64,000 nucleotides of DNA, taken from contig NZ_CP108549.1 in the NCBI RefSeq assembly GCF_036010325.1, positions 1,736,001-1,800,000 of the forward strand. Direction: 5' to 3'. A program made the position numbers and the translations under genes. Position 1 is the first letter of the stretch; each line of letters opens with the position of its first letter. Source of the DNA: Streptomyces sp. NBC_01210 (GTDB taxonomy: Bacteria > Actinomycetota > Actinomycetes > Streptomycetales > Streptomycetaceae). The notes below the pieces were generated by a model. It was not told the origin of the DNA, made no database searches, and worked only from the letters and a program-made list of their open reading frames with translations. Of the stretch, positions 34,179 through 41,980 are shown piece after piece.

Positions 34179-34921
34179 CCATCGCTGATCTGCACACGCT
34201 GACCGGCGCCTATGTGCTGCACGCGCTGGCGCCCGACGAGCGTGCCGAGTTCGAGCGGCATCTGGAGGTGTGTCCGGCCTGCGCACAGGAAGTACGCGAA
34301 CTGGCCGCCACGGTCGGGAAATTGGGGCTCGCTGTGGCCGTGACGCCGCCGCCCGCGCTCAAGCAGCGGGTGATGCGGCAGGTCTCCGCGGAGCGCCAGG
34401 TTCCGCCGCGGGTCTCACGCCGGGCACGCCCCGGCGGCAACCGCGGCCGGGCTCTGTCGCGCTTCGCGCTGGCGGCCTGCCTCGCCGCTGCCGCCACCTT
34501 CGGTGGGGTGGCCGTCTGGCAGCACCAGGCGGCGCAGGACGCACGCGACCTGGCGCAGCGCTCTCAGCAGCAGGCCGAGGAACTGGCCTCGGTGCTCGCC
34601 GCCCCGGACGCGAGGGTCAGCGCCGTGAAGCTCAAGGACGGGGCGACCGGCACAGTGGTCGTCTCACGCGACAGGAACAAGGCGGCCTTCCTCGCCTCCG
34701 ACCTGCCGAAGCCGCCGCAGGGCAAGGTCTACCAACTCTGGTTCAGCGACAGCGGAAAGATGCGTTCGGCGGGGCTGATGGACCCCGCGACCACCACCAA
34801 CGCCGTCCTGATGGACGGACCGGTGAACACCGCCTCGGGCATGGGCATCACCGTCGAACCGGCGGGCGGCTCCCCCCAGCCGACCTCCGCCCCCCTTGCC
34901 CTGACGAGCTTCCCCGCCTGA
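34175..34921 (+). CDS. RskA-type membrane anti-sigma factor
   Basis: 248 aa. The zinc anti-sigma domain has His29-x3-Cys33-x2-Cys36 (ERHLEVCPACAQEV). One membrane helix near residue 100 (FALAACLAAAATFGGVAVW) is followed by a coiled stretch (QDARDLAQRSQQQAEELASVL) and an extracytoplasmic RskA C-terminal domain (KVYQLWFSDSGKMRSAGLM). It should hold the preceding sigma factor inactive until the outer domain is proteolysed. Coupled to the sigma gene; photolyase follows after 13 bp. Confidence 0.93.
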   Translation: MTIADLHTLTGAYVLHALAPDERAEFERHLEVCPACAQEVRELAATVGKLGLAVAVTPPPALKQRVMRQVSAERQVPPRVSRRARPGGNRGRALSRFALAACLAAAATFGGVAVWQHQAAQDARDLAQRSQQQAEELASVLAAPDARVSAVKLKDGATGTVVVSRDRNKAAFLASDLPKPPQGKVYQLWFSDSGKMRSAGLMDPATTTNAVLMDGPVNTASGMGITVEPAGGSPQPTSAPLALTSFPA

Positions 34922-34934
34922 GGAAGGACGGCGC

Positions 34935-36305
34935 ATGAGTGTTGCGGTCATGCTCTTCACCTCCGATCTACGGCTGCACGACCAGCCGGCACTGCGTGCG
35001 GCACTGCGCGGCGCCGACGAGGTCGTGCCGCTGTTCGTGCTGGATCCGGGCATCCGGAAAGCGGGCTTCGACGCACCCAACCGCCGCGCCTTCCTCGCCG
35101 ACTGCCTGGCCTCGCTCGATGCCGGGCTGCATGAACGCGGCGGTCGGCTGGTGATCCGTACCGGCCATGTCGCCGAGCAGGTCTGCCGGATCGTCGCCGA
35201 GACCGGGGCCCGCGCTGTGCATGTCGCCGCCGGGGTCAGCGCCTACGCCGTACGCAGGGAGGAGCAGCTGCGCAGTGCGCTGGCGGCGGTGCGCTGTGCC
35301 CTGCACGTCCATGACGCGGTGGTCACCGCGCTGCCGCCGGGGCGGGTCACGCCTGCCGACCGCGACCATTTCGCGGTGTTCTCGGCGTACTTCCGCAGGT
35401 GGGAGGCGGCCGGGCTGCGCGAGACCATGGCGGCTCCGCGGTCGGTGCCGGTCCCCGAGCTCGCCGGCCATCCGCTGCCGCGCCGCACCGCGGTGACCGG
35501 CGTGTCACCCGGTCTCGCCAAGGGCGGGGAGCCGGCGGGCCGACGGCGGCTGACCGCCTGGCTCGCCGACACAGACGCGGGCATCGCGGCGTACGCGGAG
35601 CGGCACGACGATCTGCCGGGCGATGCCACCTCCCGGCTCTCGCCGCATCTGCACTTCGGCACGCTCTCCGCCACCGAACTCGTCCACCGGGCGCGGCGCA
35701 AGGGCGGTCCTGGCGCGGACGCCTTCGTACGGCAGCTCGCCTGGCGGGACTTCCATCACCAGGTCCTGGCGGCCCGGCCCGGGGCGGCCCACGCCGACTA
35801 CCGTGCACGCGGCGACCACTGGCGCAGTGACGAGAAGGCGATCGCCGCCTGGAAGGCGGGCCGCACCGGCTGCCCGATCGTGGACGCGGCGATGCGTCAG
35901 CTGCTGCACGAGGGCTGGATGCACAACCGCGGGCGGCTGCTGGCGGCGAGCTACTTCACCAAGACTCTGTACCTGGACTGGCGCATCGGCGCCCGCCACT
36001 TCCTGGATCTGCTGGTGGACGGGGACATCGCCAACAACCAGCTCAACTGGCAGTGGGTGGCGGGCACCGGGACCGACACCCGCCCCAACCGTGTCCTCAA
36101 TCCGCTCGCTCAGGCGAAGCGATTCGACCCGCAGGGCGACTACGTACGCCGCTGGGTCCCTGAGCTCGCACAGCTGGCCGGGCCCGCCGTGCACCAGCCG
36201 TGGAATCTCGACGGGCTGGACCGGGCCCGGCTCGACTATCCCGATCCGCTGGTGGAACCGGCGGAAGGGCGGGCGCGGTTCGAGCGGGCCCGCGGCCTGC
36301 ACTGA
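34935..36305 (+). CDS. phr: Deoxyribodipyrimidine photolyase
   Basis: 456-aa cryptochrome/photolyase family enzyme that repairs UV-induced pyrimidine dimers with light. The antenna Rossmann domain begins MSVAVMLFTSDLRLHDQPALRAAL. The FAD domain shows SRLSPHLHFGTLSATEL, QLAWRDFHHQVLA, and CPIVDAAMRQLLHEGWMHNRGRLLAASYFTKTLYLDWR. The Trp relay residues lie around NNQLNWQWVAGTGTDTRPNRVLNP. Third gene of the sigma/anti-sigma operon, so its expression should follow the ECF sigma. Convergent with the cfa-like gene. Confidence 0.96.
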   Translation: MSVAVMLFTSDLRLHDQPALRAALRGADEVVPLFVLDPGIRKAGFDAPNRRAFLADCLASLDAGLHERGGRLVIRTGHVAEQVCRIVAETGARAVHVAAGVSAYAVRREEQLRSALAAVRCALHVHDAVVTALPPGRVTPADRDHFAVFSAYFRRWEAAGLRETMAAPRSVPVPELAGHPLPRRTAVTGVSPGLAKGGEPAGRRRLTAWLADTDAGIAAYAERHDDLPGDATSRLSPHLHFGTLSATELVHRARRKGGPGADAFVRQLAWRDFHHQVLAARPGAAHADYRARGDHWRSDEKAIAAWKAGRTGCPIVDAAMRQLLHEGWMHNRGRLLAASYFTKTLYLDWRIGARHFLDLLVDGDIANNQLNWQWVAGTGTDTRPNRVLNPLAQAKRFDPQGDYVRRWVPELAQLAGPAVHQPWNLDGLDRARLDYPDPLVEPAEGRARFERARGLH

Positions 36306-36314
36306 TCGGAGATC

Positions 36315-36336
36315 CCCCGGGTCCGGGCACCCGGGG
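36315..36336. terminator. Bidirectional hairpin between photolyase and cfa
   Basis: 8-bp stem CCCCGGGT/ACCCGGGG with a 6-nt loop in the 42-bp convergent gap. Confidence 0.6.
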
Positions 36337-36347
36337 CAGGGCGGTCC

Positions 36348-37610
36348 TCACACCGTCTCCTCCTTCGTCAGCAGCAGTTGCTGCACATCCAGCCGGCCGG
36401 AGCGGAAGCCCGCTTCGGAGTAGGCGAGATAGAAGGTCCACATCCGGCGGAAGGTCTCGTCGAAACCGAGGGCGCCGACCGCGGCGGCTCGGTGGGCGAA
36501 GCGCTCACTCCACAGCCGCAGCGTCTCGGCGTAGTGCGGGCCGAAGCCGTACCGCTCGGCCACCCGCAGTCCGGTGCAGCCGGTGACGACCTGCTCGATC
36601 GCCTCGGTCGAGGGCAGCAGCCCGCCCGGGAAGATGTACTTCTGGATCCAGGTGCAGTTGGTTCGGGAGGCCGGCAGCCTCTCCTGCGTCGTAGTGATCG
36701 ACTGAAGCGCGATCCGCCCGCCCGGCGCGAGCAGCCGGTCCAGCATCCTGAAGTACTCCGGCCACAGCTCCTCGCCGACGGCCTCGATCGTCTCCACGCT
36801 GACGATCGCGTCGTAGCGGCCGAGCACCTTGCGGTAGTCGCGCAGCAGGACGGTCACCCGGTCCGCCAGTCCCGCCTCGTGGACGCGTCGCCGCGCAAGC
36901 GCATGCTGCTCACTCGAGAGGGTCACGGTCAGCACGCGGGCGCCGCGCTGTGCCGCACGGATCGCCAACTCGCCCCAGCCTGTGCCGATTTCGAGCAGCT
37001 GAGTGCCGGATCCGACCTGCGCCAGGTCGAGCAGCCGGTCGATCTTGCGGTGCTGGGCGGCGGGCAGCAGATTCTGTTCGGCCGGGAAACCGCGGAAGAG
37101 GGCGGAGGAGTACGACAGGGTCTCGTCGAGAAAGAGCGCGAAGAGCTCGTTCGACAGGTCGTAGTGGTGGCCGATGCCGGCGCGGGGGCCGTCGGACGTT
37201 TTGCGGTGCCGGGCCTGCCGCGTGGGCGCCCAGGCTCCGCGCAGCCGGCGGAGGGGCTCGGGGGCGAGGGTCGCGGGGTTCTCGGCGAGTACGGCCAGTA
37301 CGCCCACGAGGTCACGGGCCTCCCATTCGCCCGCCATGTACGACTCGCCGAAGCCGATGAGTCCGCTCGCGCCGATACGGCGGAAGAATGGCTGCGGATT
37401 GTGCACCTCCATGAGGGGCCCGCCCCGGCCGATCGGCGCGCCGCCCGCGAAGCGGACCCGTAGCGGCAGCCTGCCCAGCGCGCGCAGGACGAGCCGTTCG
37501 GCGGCGGCGGTCCGCAGCCGGGAGGTCCGGGGCAGCCGGGCCACGTCGGGCCAGCTCCGCGCGTCGACGGACGCGGCTCTCGATGGTGCCGAGGACACGG
37601 TCACGCTCAC
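36348..37610 (-). CDS. cfa: Cyclopropane-fatty-acid synthase family methyltransferase
   Basis: 420-aa SAM-dependent methyltransferase acting on unsaturated membrane-lipid chains. The N-terminal lipid-binding part (GLIGFGESYMAGEWEARDLVGVLAVL) leads to GHHYDLSNELFALFLDETLSYSSALF. The SAM motif I is LLEIGTGWGELAIRAAQRGARV, followed by VSVETIEAVGEELWPEYF and NCTWIQKYIFPGGLLPS. The GTG at 37610 has AGGAGG 7 nt upstream. It overlaps the stop of a decayed upstream reading frame (GTGA), the scar of coupling to a DUF1365 gene. It is in the same sigma regulon as the photolyase operon. Confidence 0.93.
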   Translation of the reverse strand: MSVTVSSAPSRAASVDARSWPDVARLPRTSRLRTAAAERLVLRALGRLPLRVRFAGGAPIGRGGPLMEVHNPQPFFRRIGASGLIGFGESYMAGEWEARDLVGVLAVLAENPATLAPEPLRRLRGAWAPTRQARHRKTSDGPRAGIGHHYDLSNELFALFLDETLSYSSALFRGFPAEQNLLPAAQHRKIDRLLDLAQVGSGTQLLEIGTGWGELAIRAAQRGARVLTVTLSSEQHALARRRVHEAGLADRVTVLLRDYRKVLGRYDAIVSVETIEAVGEELWPEYFRMLDRLLAPGGRIALQSITTTQERLPASRTNCTWIQKYIFPGGLLPSTEAIEQVVTGCTGLRVAERYGFGPHYAETLRLWSERFAHRAAAVGALGFDETFRRMWTFYLAYSEAGFRSGRLDVQQLLLTKEETV

Positions 37611-37885
37611 TTCACACCCTCCTGGGGGCACATGGCGGGAACGAGGTTGTACGGGCGGTCCGCGCAGATGGAGGCGGATGCCGTGGAACCGGATACCGGC
37701 GGATACGGCCAGGTTGGAGAGGGGCTGCGCAGGGCCGCATGGAGCAGGGGGGTGTGCGAATGCCCGCGGGGCCGGCCGTCCGCCTCGTACAGCGACACCT
37801 GGTGCGAGCGCTGCCGCACATACGCGGCGCTCAGCCCTGCGACTCCACCGCCGACCACGGCCGTACGCCGCAGTTCCGCTGTCAT
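37607..37885 (-). pseudogene. Fused remnants of a FAD-dependent oxidoreductase and a DUF1365 gene
   Basis: From the ATG at 37885 the frame encodes TAVVGGGVAGLSAAYVRQRSH and SLYEADGRPRGHSHT, the FAD-binding N-terminus of the amine-oxidase-like protein that usually precedes cfa in light-inducible actinobacterial clusters. After about 45 residues homology stops. A second piece near 37612-37720, in another frame, reads SAGIRFHGIRLHLRGPPVQP, resembling a DUF1365 C-terminus, and a one-base shift in a C-run would restore its end PQEGVK. A large internal deletion joined the two. The ORF-like frame is therefore not a functional protein. Confidence 0.65.
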
Positions 37886-37929
37886 TCCCGCTCCCTCCCG
37901 GCCGGCTCCGGCACCGCCGTCCACCATTC

Positions 37930-37956
37930 ATTCGGCGCGGTGGGGGCGTTGGATTG
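37930..37956 (-). promoter_or_regulatory. ECF sigma promoter of the cfa operon
   Basis: On the minus strand CAATCC (complement of 37951-37956), 15-bp spacer, CCGAAT (complement of 37930-37935), identical in both hexamers and spacing to the promoter of the sigma gene. It lies 45 bp before the remnant's ATG. Confidence 0.75.
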
Positions 37957-38061
37957 GTCGACGGGGAGATCTTTCGGCGGACGGCGCACAAGGAGTACGG
38001 GCGTGAGGACTTGGGCCCCGCGCGGACATGGACGTGTGACACCGGTGAAACAGCCCGTCCC

Positions 38062-38085
38062 TAATTTCTGTCACCCGACCGGAAT
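38062..38085 (+). promoter_or_regulatory. Diverged TetR operator over the permease -10
   Basis: The 22-bp stretch 38064-38085 matches 18 of 22 positions of the perfect TetR palindrome at 41930-41951. In both places CTAATTTCTGTC occurs, so a TAATTT -10 (38062-38067) overlaps the operator. The end lies about 30 bp before the permease start, the same spacing as in the carboxylase operon. Confidence 0.7.
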
Positions 38086-38115
38086 CAACAACCGGAATCA
38101 GCGACAGGGGCTGCC

Positions 38116-39714
38116 ATGACCGCCACCGCACCCACCGACGTACGACCCGATCCCCCGGAGAACGACCGCGGCGGCGACGCGACCGCGCTGGCCGGCTTCG
38201 GCTACCGGCAGGAGCTGCACCGCAGCATGGGGCGCTACGCCTCCTTCGCCGCCGGGTTCTCCTTCATCTCCGTCCTCACCACGGTCTTCCAGTTCTTCGC
38301 GTTCGGCTTCTCCTTCGGTGGCGCGGCCTTCTTCTGGACCTGGCCTGCCGTGCTGGCCGGGCAGTTGCTGGTCGCGGCCTGCTTCGCCGAACTCGCCGCC
38401 CGCTACCCGCTGTCGGGCGCGATCTACCAGTGGTCGACACGGCTCAGCACACCGTCCTTCGGCTGGTTCGCGGGCTGGATCATGGTGATCGGCCAGATCG
38501 TGGTGGTCGCCGCGGCAGCCCTGGCACTCCAGGTCGTACTCCCCGCGATCTGGCCGGGCTTCCAGCTGTTCGGCGGCGACCCGTCGCCCGTGACGCCGTC
38601 GGGCGCCGCGAACGCCGCGCTGCTCGCGGTCGTACTCCTCGTCCTGACCACCGCCGTCAACCTCCTCGACAACCGCGTCATGTCCGCCGTCAACCGCATC
38701 GGTGTGACCGCGGAGATCATCGGCGCGGTGCTGATCGTGGTGCTGCTCCTGACCCACTCCGAGCGTGGCGCGGGCGTCACCCTGCACACCGGCGGCCAGG
38801 GCGGAGCGATCGGCGCGCTGCTCGTCGGCTCCTTCACTGCGGCGTACGTCCTCATCGGCTTCGACAGCGCCGGCGAACTCAGCGAGGAGACCCGCAGCCC
38901 TCGCCGTACCGCCCCGCGCACGATCCTTCTCGCGCTGGTCTCGGCCGGTGTACTCGGCGGACTGCTGCTGCTCGGCGGGGTGCTGGCCGCGCCGAGTCTG
39001 ACCGACGGGCGGCTCGCGACCGAGGGTCTGTCGTACGTCCTCACCAGCAGCCTCGGCGACGGTGTCGGCAAGGCGCTGCTCATCGATGTGGTGATCGCCA
39101 TCGCGGTGGCCACGCTGGCCATCCAGACGGCGGGCGCCCGGATGCTCTTCTCGATGGCGCGCGACGGCGTCCTGCCCTTCTCGGCCCGCCTCGCAAAAGT
39201 CTCCCCGCGCACCGGAATGCCGGCCGGCCCCGCCCTGGCCGTCGGCGCGGCGGCCGCGGCGCTGGGCCTGCTCAACCTCGCCTCGCCGGAGGCCTTCCTC
39301 GCCATCGGCACGACCTGCATCGCCATGCTGTATCTGGCCTACGCGATGGTGACGGGCCCGATGCTGGTACGCAGACTGCGCGGCGAATGGGCCCGCGGCC
39401 CCGGCGCCGACGAGGTGGACGAGTCGGGCCGCCCACTGTTCTCGCTCGGCCGCTGGGGCCTGCCGGTCAACATCGTGGCACTGGCGTACGGCCTGTTCAT
39501 GACGGTGAACCTGGCCTGGCCGCGGGCGGCGGTGTACGACCCGTCGGGCGGGCACTGGTACTTCCAGTGGTTCACGGTGCTGTTCCTGCTGGGCACGGTG
39601 GGAATCGGAGCGATTGCGCGCGCGTGGAGGGCGCGCCGGGCGATCCCGGCACCGGAGGCCGGGCCGGCGCCGGAGGCCGGTCCCGCCGGAGGGCTGCCGG
39701 AAGGTGCGGCGTAG
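38116..39714 (+). CDS. APC-superfamily permease, probable guanidine/urea-pathway importer
   Basis: 532-aa transporter with 12-13 helices of the amino acid/polyamine/organocation superfamily. FAAGFSFISVLTTVFQFFAFGFSFGGAAFFWTWPAV and ELAARYPLSGAIYQWSTRLS are typical, as is the later SAGELSEETRSPRRTAPRTI. Such permeases commonly accompany urea/guanidine carboxylase genes. Here it is 3.4 kb upstream of that operon, but shares a matching operator sequence, which points to common TetR control. AGGGG lies 5 nt before the ATG. The C-terminal tail carries short Glu-Ala-Gly-Pro-Ala-Pro repeats. Substrate is inferred from regulation. Confidence 0.88.
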   Translation: MTATAPTDVRPDPPENDRGGDATALAGFGYRQELHRSMGRYASFAAGFSFISVLTTVFQFFAFGFSFGGAAFFWTWPAVLAGQLLVAACFAELAARYPLSGAIYQWSTRLSTPSFGWFAGWIMVIGQIVVVAAAALALQVVLPAIWPGFQLFGGDPSPVTPSGAANAALLAVVLLVLTTAVNLLDNRVMSAVNRIGVTAEIIGAVLIVVLLLTHSERGAGVTLHTGGQGGAIGALLVGSFTAAYVLIGFDSAGELSEETRSPRRTAPRTILLALVSAGVLGGLLLLGGVLAAPSLTDGRLATEGLSYVLTSSLGDGVGKALLIDVVIAIAVATLAIQTAGARMLFSMARDGVLPFSARLAKVSPRTGMPAGPALAVGAAAAALGLLNLASPEAFLAIGTTCIAMLYLAYAMVTGPMLVRRLRGEWARGPGADEVDESGRPLFSLGRWGLPVNIVALAYGLFMTVNLAWPRAAVYDPSGGHWYFQWFTVLFLLGTVGIGAIARAWRARRAIPAPEAGPAPEAGPAGGLPEGAA

Positions 39715-39753
39715 CCACCGCCGTGGCCGCGCTGTGCCGCCCCGTCGCGCGCC

Positions 39754-39990
39754 TCAGGCTTTGCCGGCCCTGGCCCTCCTGCGCGGAAAATCGGCGTCGT
39801 CCTCGGCCAGCGGAAGCGGCCGGTGGCCTTCCGTGTGGTCGTTGACCCAGCCGCACACTCCGCATGCGTAGCGCCCGTCAAGACCGGATACGCGGGTACC
39901 GCACTGCCTGCACTCGGTCTCGGTGATCTCGGGGGCGATGAGGGCCTCGGGATCGGGGAGGGGCTCGAAGTCCGGCAGCCAGTTGTTCAT
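39754..39990 (-). CDS. Small zinc-ribbon protein
   Basis: 78-aa acidic protein with two CxxC knuckles, CRQCG and CGVCG, spaced about 13 residues apart, a rubredoxin-like zinc ribbon (ETECRQCGTRVSGLDGRYACGVCGWVNDH). The C-terminus is Arg-rich (RRRARAGKA). No other domain is seen and no function is known. TAGCCT (complement of 39997-40002) lies 6 nt before the ATG at 39990, so the message is probably leaderless from ATG; a GTG one codon upstream is the alternative. Convergent with the permease. Confidence 0.78.
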   Translation of the reverse strand: MNNWLPDFEPLPDPEALIAPEITETECRQCGTRVSGLDGRYACGVCGWVNDHTEGHRPLPLAEDDADFPRRRARAGKA

Positions 39991-40068
39991 CACCGCAGGC
40001 TACCGTCGGCCCCGCGCGGGTGCCGATGCGGTGTACTGCTCGCCGCTGAGCCTCTCTACGCTGGCGGA

Positions 40069-41010
40069 ATGAACCGCGTGAACCGCGTCAACCGCATGGA
40101 CCGAGTGATCGGCACAGTCGTAGGCTCGGCGGTCGGCGACGCGCTGGGTGCGCCCTTCGAGTTCCGTGAGCCGGGCGTCTACACCACGCAATTCCCGGAC
40201 GGCGTGGGCGAGATGAGCGGGGGCGGCGGCTGGGACCCCGGCGAAGCGACGGACGACACACAGATGGCGGTGCTGGTCGGCGAATCACTGCTGGAACGGA
40301 ACGGACTGGATCTGCCGGACATCTTCGGCCGGTTCCAGCGCTGGGCGGCGGACGATCCGAAGGACATCGGCCTCCAGACCGAGGACGTGCTGACGAACGG
40401 CTCGCCGTGGGACCTCGCGGCACCGCTGCACTTCCACATCACGGGCCGGGCGGCCGGGAACGGCTCCGTGATGAGGGCCTCGACATCGGCGGTGTACTTC
40501 GCGGGTGCAGGAACCAGGGCCACGATGGCGGCCGCCCGCCGGATCGCGGCGCTGACCCACGGTGACCGCGCGGCCTGGGAGGGCACGGCGATCCTCCACG
40601 AACTGGTCCGCGCGGCCCTGGACGGCGCGGATCCGCTCACCGCCGTGCCGCCGACGCTGCAGCTGGTCGACGCGGACTACCGCGCCGGATGGGCGAAGGT
40701 ACTCGCAGCTGACTGGCACCCGGACGAGGCGACGGAGTTCAACGGCGCGGTATGGCCGTGTCTGGGCTCGGCGCTCTGGGCACTGCGCACAACGGCGTCG
40801 TACGAGGAGTCCGTGGCCGCGGCGATCGACCTGGGCGGCGACACGGACACGGTGGCGGCGGTGACGGGCATGCTGGCGGGGGCGGTGTACGGGATCGGGG
40901 CCATCCCGACGAGATGGCTGGAGCCGCTGCACGTACCGCTGCCGGGGTACGGGGGCCGGGTGCTGCGACTGGCTGAACTGACGTGGCTGGCCGAGGCGTT
41001 GGAGTCGTGA
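40069..41010 (+). CDS. ADP-ribosylglycohydrolase family protein
   Basis: 313 aa, DraG/ARH-like fold. Metal-binding residues are visible in GEATDDTQMAVLV and DLGGDTDTVAAVTGMLAGAVYG, and GSAVGDALGAPFEF opens the domain. It should cleave ADP-ribose from protein or other acceptors; the substrate is unknown. The N-terminus is a 9-bp repeat encoding Asn-Arg-Val three times, absent from the family, so translation might start at the Met of MDRVIGTVVG instead. TACGCT (40057-40062) 6 nt before the first ATG suggests a leaderless start there. It stands alone, without an ADP-ribosyltransferase neighbour. Confidence 0.88.
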   Translation: MNRVNRVNRMDRVIGTVVGSAVGDALGAPFEFREPGVYTTQFPDGVGEMSGGGGWDPGEATDDTQMAVLVGESLLERNGLDLPDIFGRFQRWAADDPKDIGLQTEDVLTNGSPWDLAAPLHFHITGRAAGNGSVMRASTSAVYFAGAGTRATMAAARRIAALTHGDRAAWEGTAILHELVRAALDGADPLTAVPPTLQLVDADYRAGWAKVLAADWHPDEATEFNGAVWPCLGSALWALRTTASYEESVAAAIDLGGDTDTVAAVTGMLAGAVYGIGAIPTRWLEPLHVPLPGYGGRVLRLAELTWLAEALES

Positions 41011-41121
41011 CGGCCGCCGGAGGGCCGGGCCTGTGCGGGGCGGCCGGTGGGTCTCCGACGGCGCGAGGCCGCCGCGCGGCGGCGGTATGGGGTGTCAGCC
41101 CCTGTGCAGCCCTCCCGCCAG

Positions 41122-41165
41122 GGGCCCGGGGGGAGTCTTCGGTTTCGGGAAGGGGCGGGGTGAGG
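41122..41165. repeat. Streptomyces intergenic repeat, degenerate copy
   Basis: Shares the tail TTTCGGGAAGGGGCGGGGTG with the copies at 22041 and 46990; the palindromic core is disrupted. Confidence 0.55.
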
Positions 41166-41181
41166 AAAACCGCGCCCTACC

Positions 41182-41808
41182 TCACGCCCCGGCGATCCGC
41201 AGCGCCGCATCCGCCGTCGCCCGCGCGAACACCCCCACCGCCCGCTCCGGATCCGACCTGTGCACCAGGATCACGCCCTCGATCAGCCCGAACACCAGGT
41301 CCGTACGGAGCTGGAGCTCGCCCTTGTCCAGCTCGGCCCCCGCCGCCGTCGCCCCCAGCAGCTGCCCGTACGCGTCCTTCAAATCCGCCCGCACCCGGTG
41401 GAAGCCGGCGAAGCGTTCGCCCCGCACCTCCGGCAGCAGATACAGCGCGCCCAGGTTGTGCGGCCCGCCGCACAGCAGCTCCACGTCCGAGCGGCACAGC
41501 TCCCACAGGAGCGTCTCCGCCGGACGCGTATCGTCCGCGAGCAGGTCGCGCGCCAGGGTCAGGGAGGGCGTGACCGTCGACTCGAGGAGCTCCGCGAGCA
41601 GGTCCTCCTTGCCCCCGAAGTAGTGGTACATCGTCGCCTGGCGCATCCCCGCGCTCTCCGCGACCACCCGCGTCGTGGTCGCCGCGTAGCCGTGCGTCGT
41701 GAACAACTCGGCCGCCGCGGCCAGCAGTTCGTCGCGCGCGGACAGCCCGCTGTCCGGCCGCTGCTCCGCGCGCGGCCGCCCGACCCGTCGTCCTGTGGTG
41801 GTGCCCAT
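41182..41808 (-). CDS. TetR-family repressor of the carboxylase operon
   Basis: 208 aa. The helix-turn-helix is SARDELLAAAAELFTTHGYAATTTRVVAESAGMRQATMYHYFGGKEDLLAELLE. The ligand domain follows and is Leu/Ala-rich. The ATG at 41808 (MGTTTGRRVGRPRAEQRP) is chosen since the upstream open frame reads through the operator. It is divergent from the DUF1989-carboxylase operon. The perfect palindrome in between and its copy before the permease at 38 kb are the probable binding sites. Guanidine or a derivative may be the inducer; this is inference. Confidence 0.9.
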   Translation of the reverse strand: MGTTTGRRVGRPRAEQRPDSGLSARDELLAAAAELFTTHGYAATTTRVVAESAGMRQATMYHYFGGKEDLLAELLESTVTPSLTLARDLLADDTRPAETLLWELCRSDVELLCGGPHNLGALYLLPEVRGERFAGFHRVRADLKDAYGQLLGATAAGAELDKGELQLRTDLVFGLIEGVILVHRSDPERAVGVFARATADAALRIAGA

Positions 41809-41927
41809 GCAGCCGATCGTCGCACACCCTCGGAGCGCCAACCGCACACCCCTTCGACCTGGGTCCCGGTGAGCGTTCCGTAACCGGCCGGCAACGGACG
41901 GGCAACGGCCCCGACTCCCCCTCCGCC

Positions 41928-41951
41928 TAATTTCTGTCGCGCGACAGAAAT
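41928..41951 (+). promoter_or_regulatory. TetR operator over the carboxylase-operon -10
   Basis: TTTCTGTCGCGCGACAGAAA (41931-41950) is a perfect 20-bp palindrome, extended by A and T to 22 bp. The -10 TAATTT (41928-41933) overlaps its left end, and the first gene starts 30 bp downstream. Confidence 0.88.
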
Positions 41952-41980
41952 GACCACCGAGCCGGAGGAGGAACGCCGCA

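Noticed and set aside
40069-41010. ADP-ribosylation toxin-antitoxin or DraT/DraG system
   Set aside because: No ADP-ribosyltransferase, nitrogenase or toxin gene lies next to the hydrolase.
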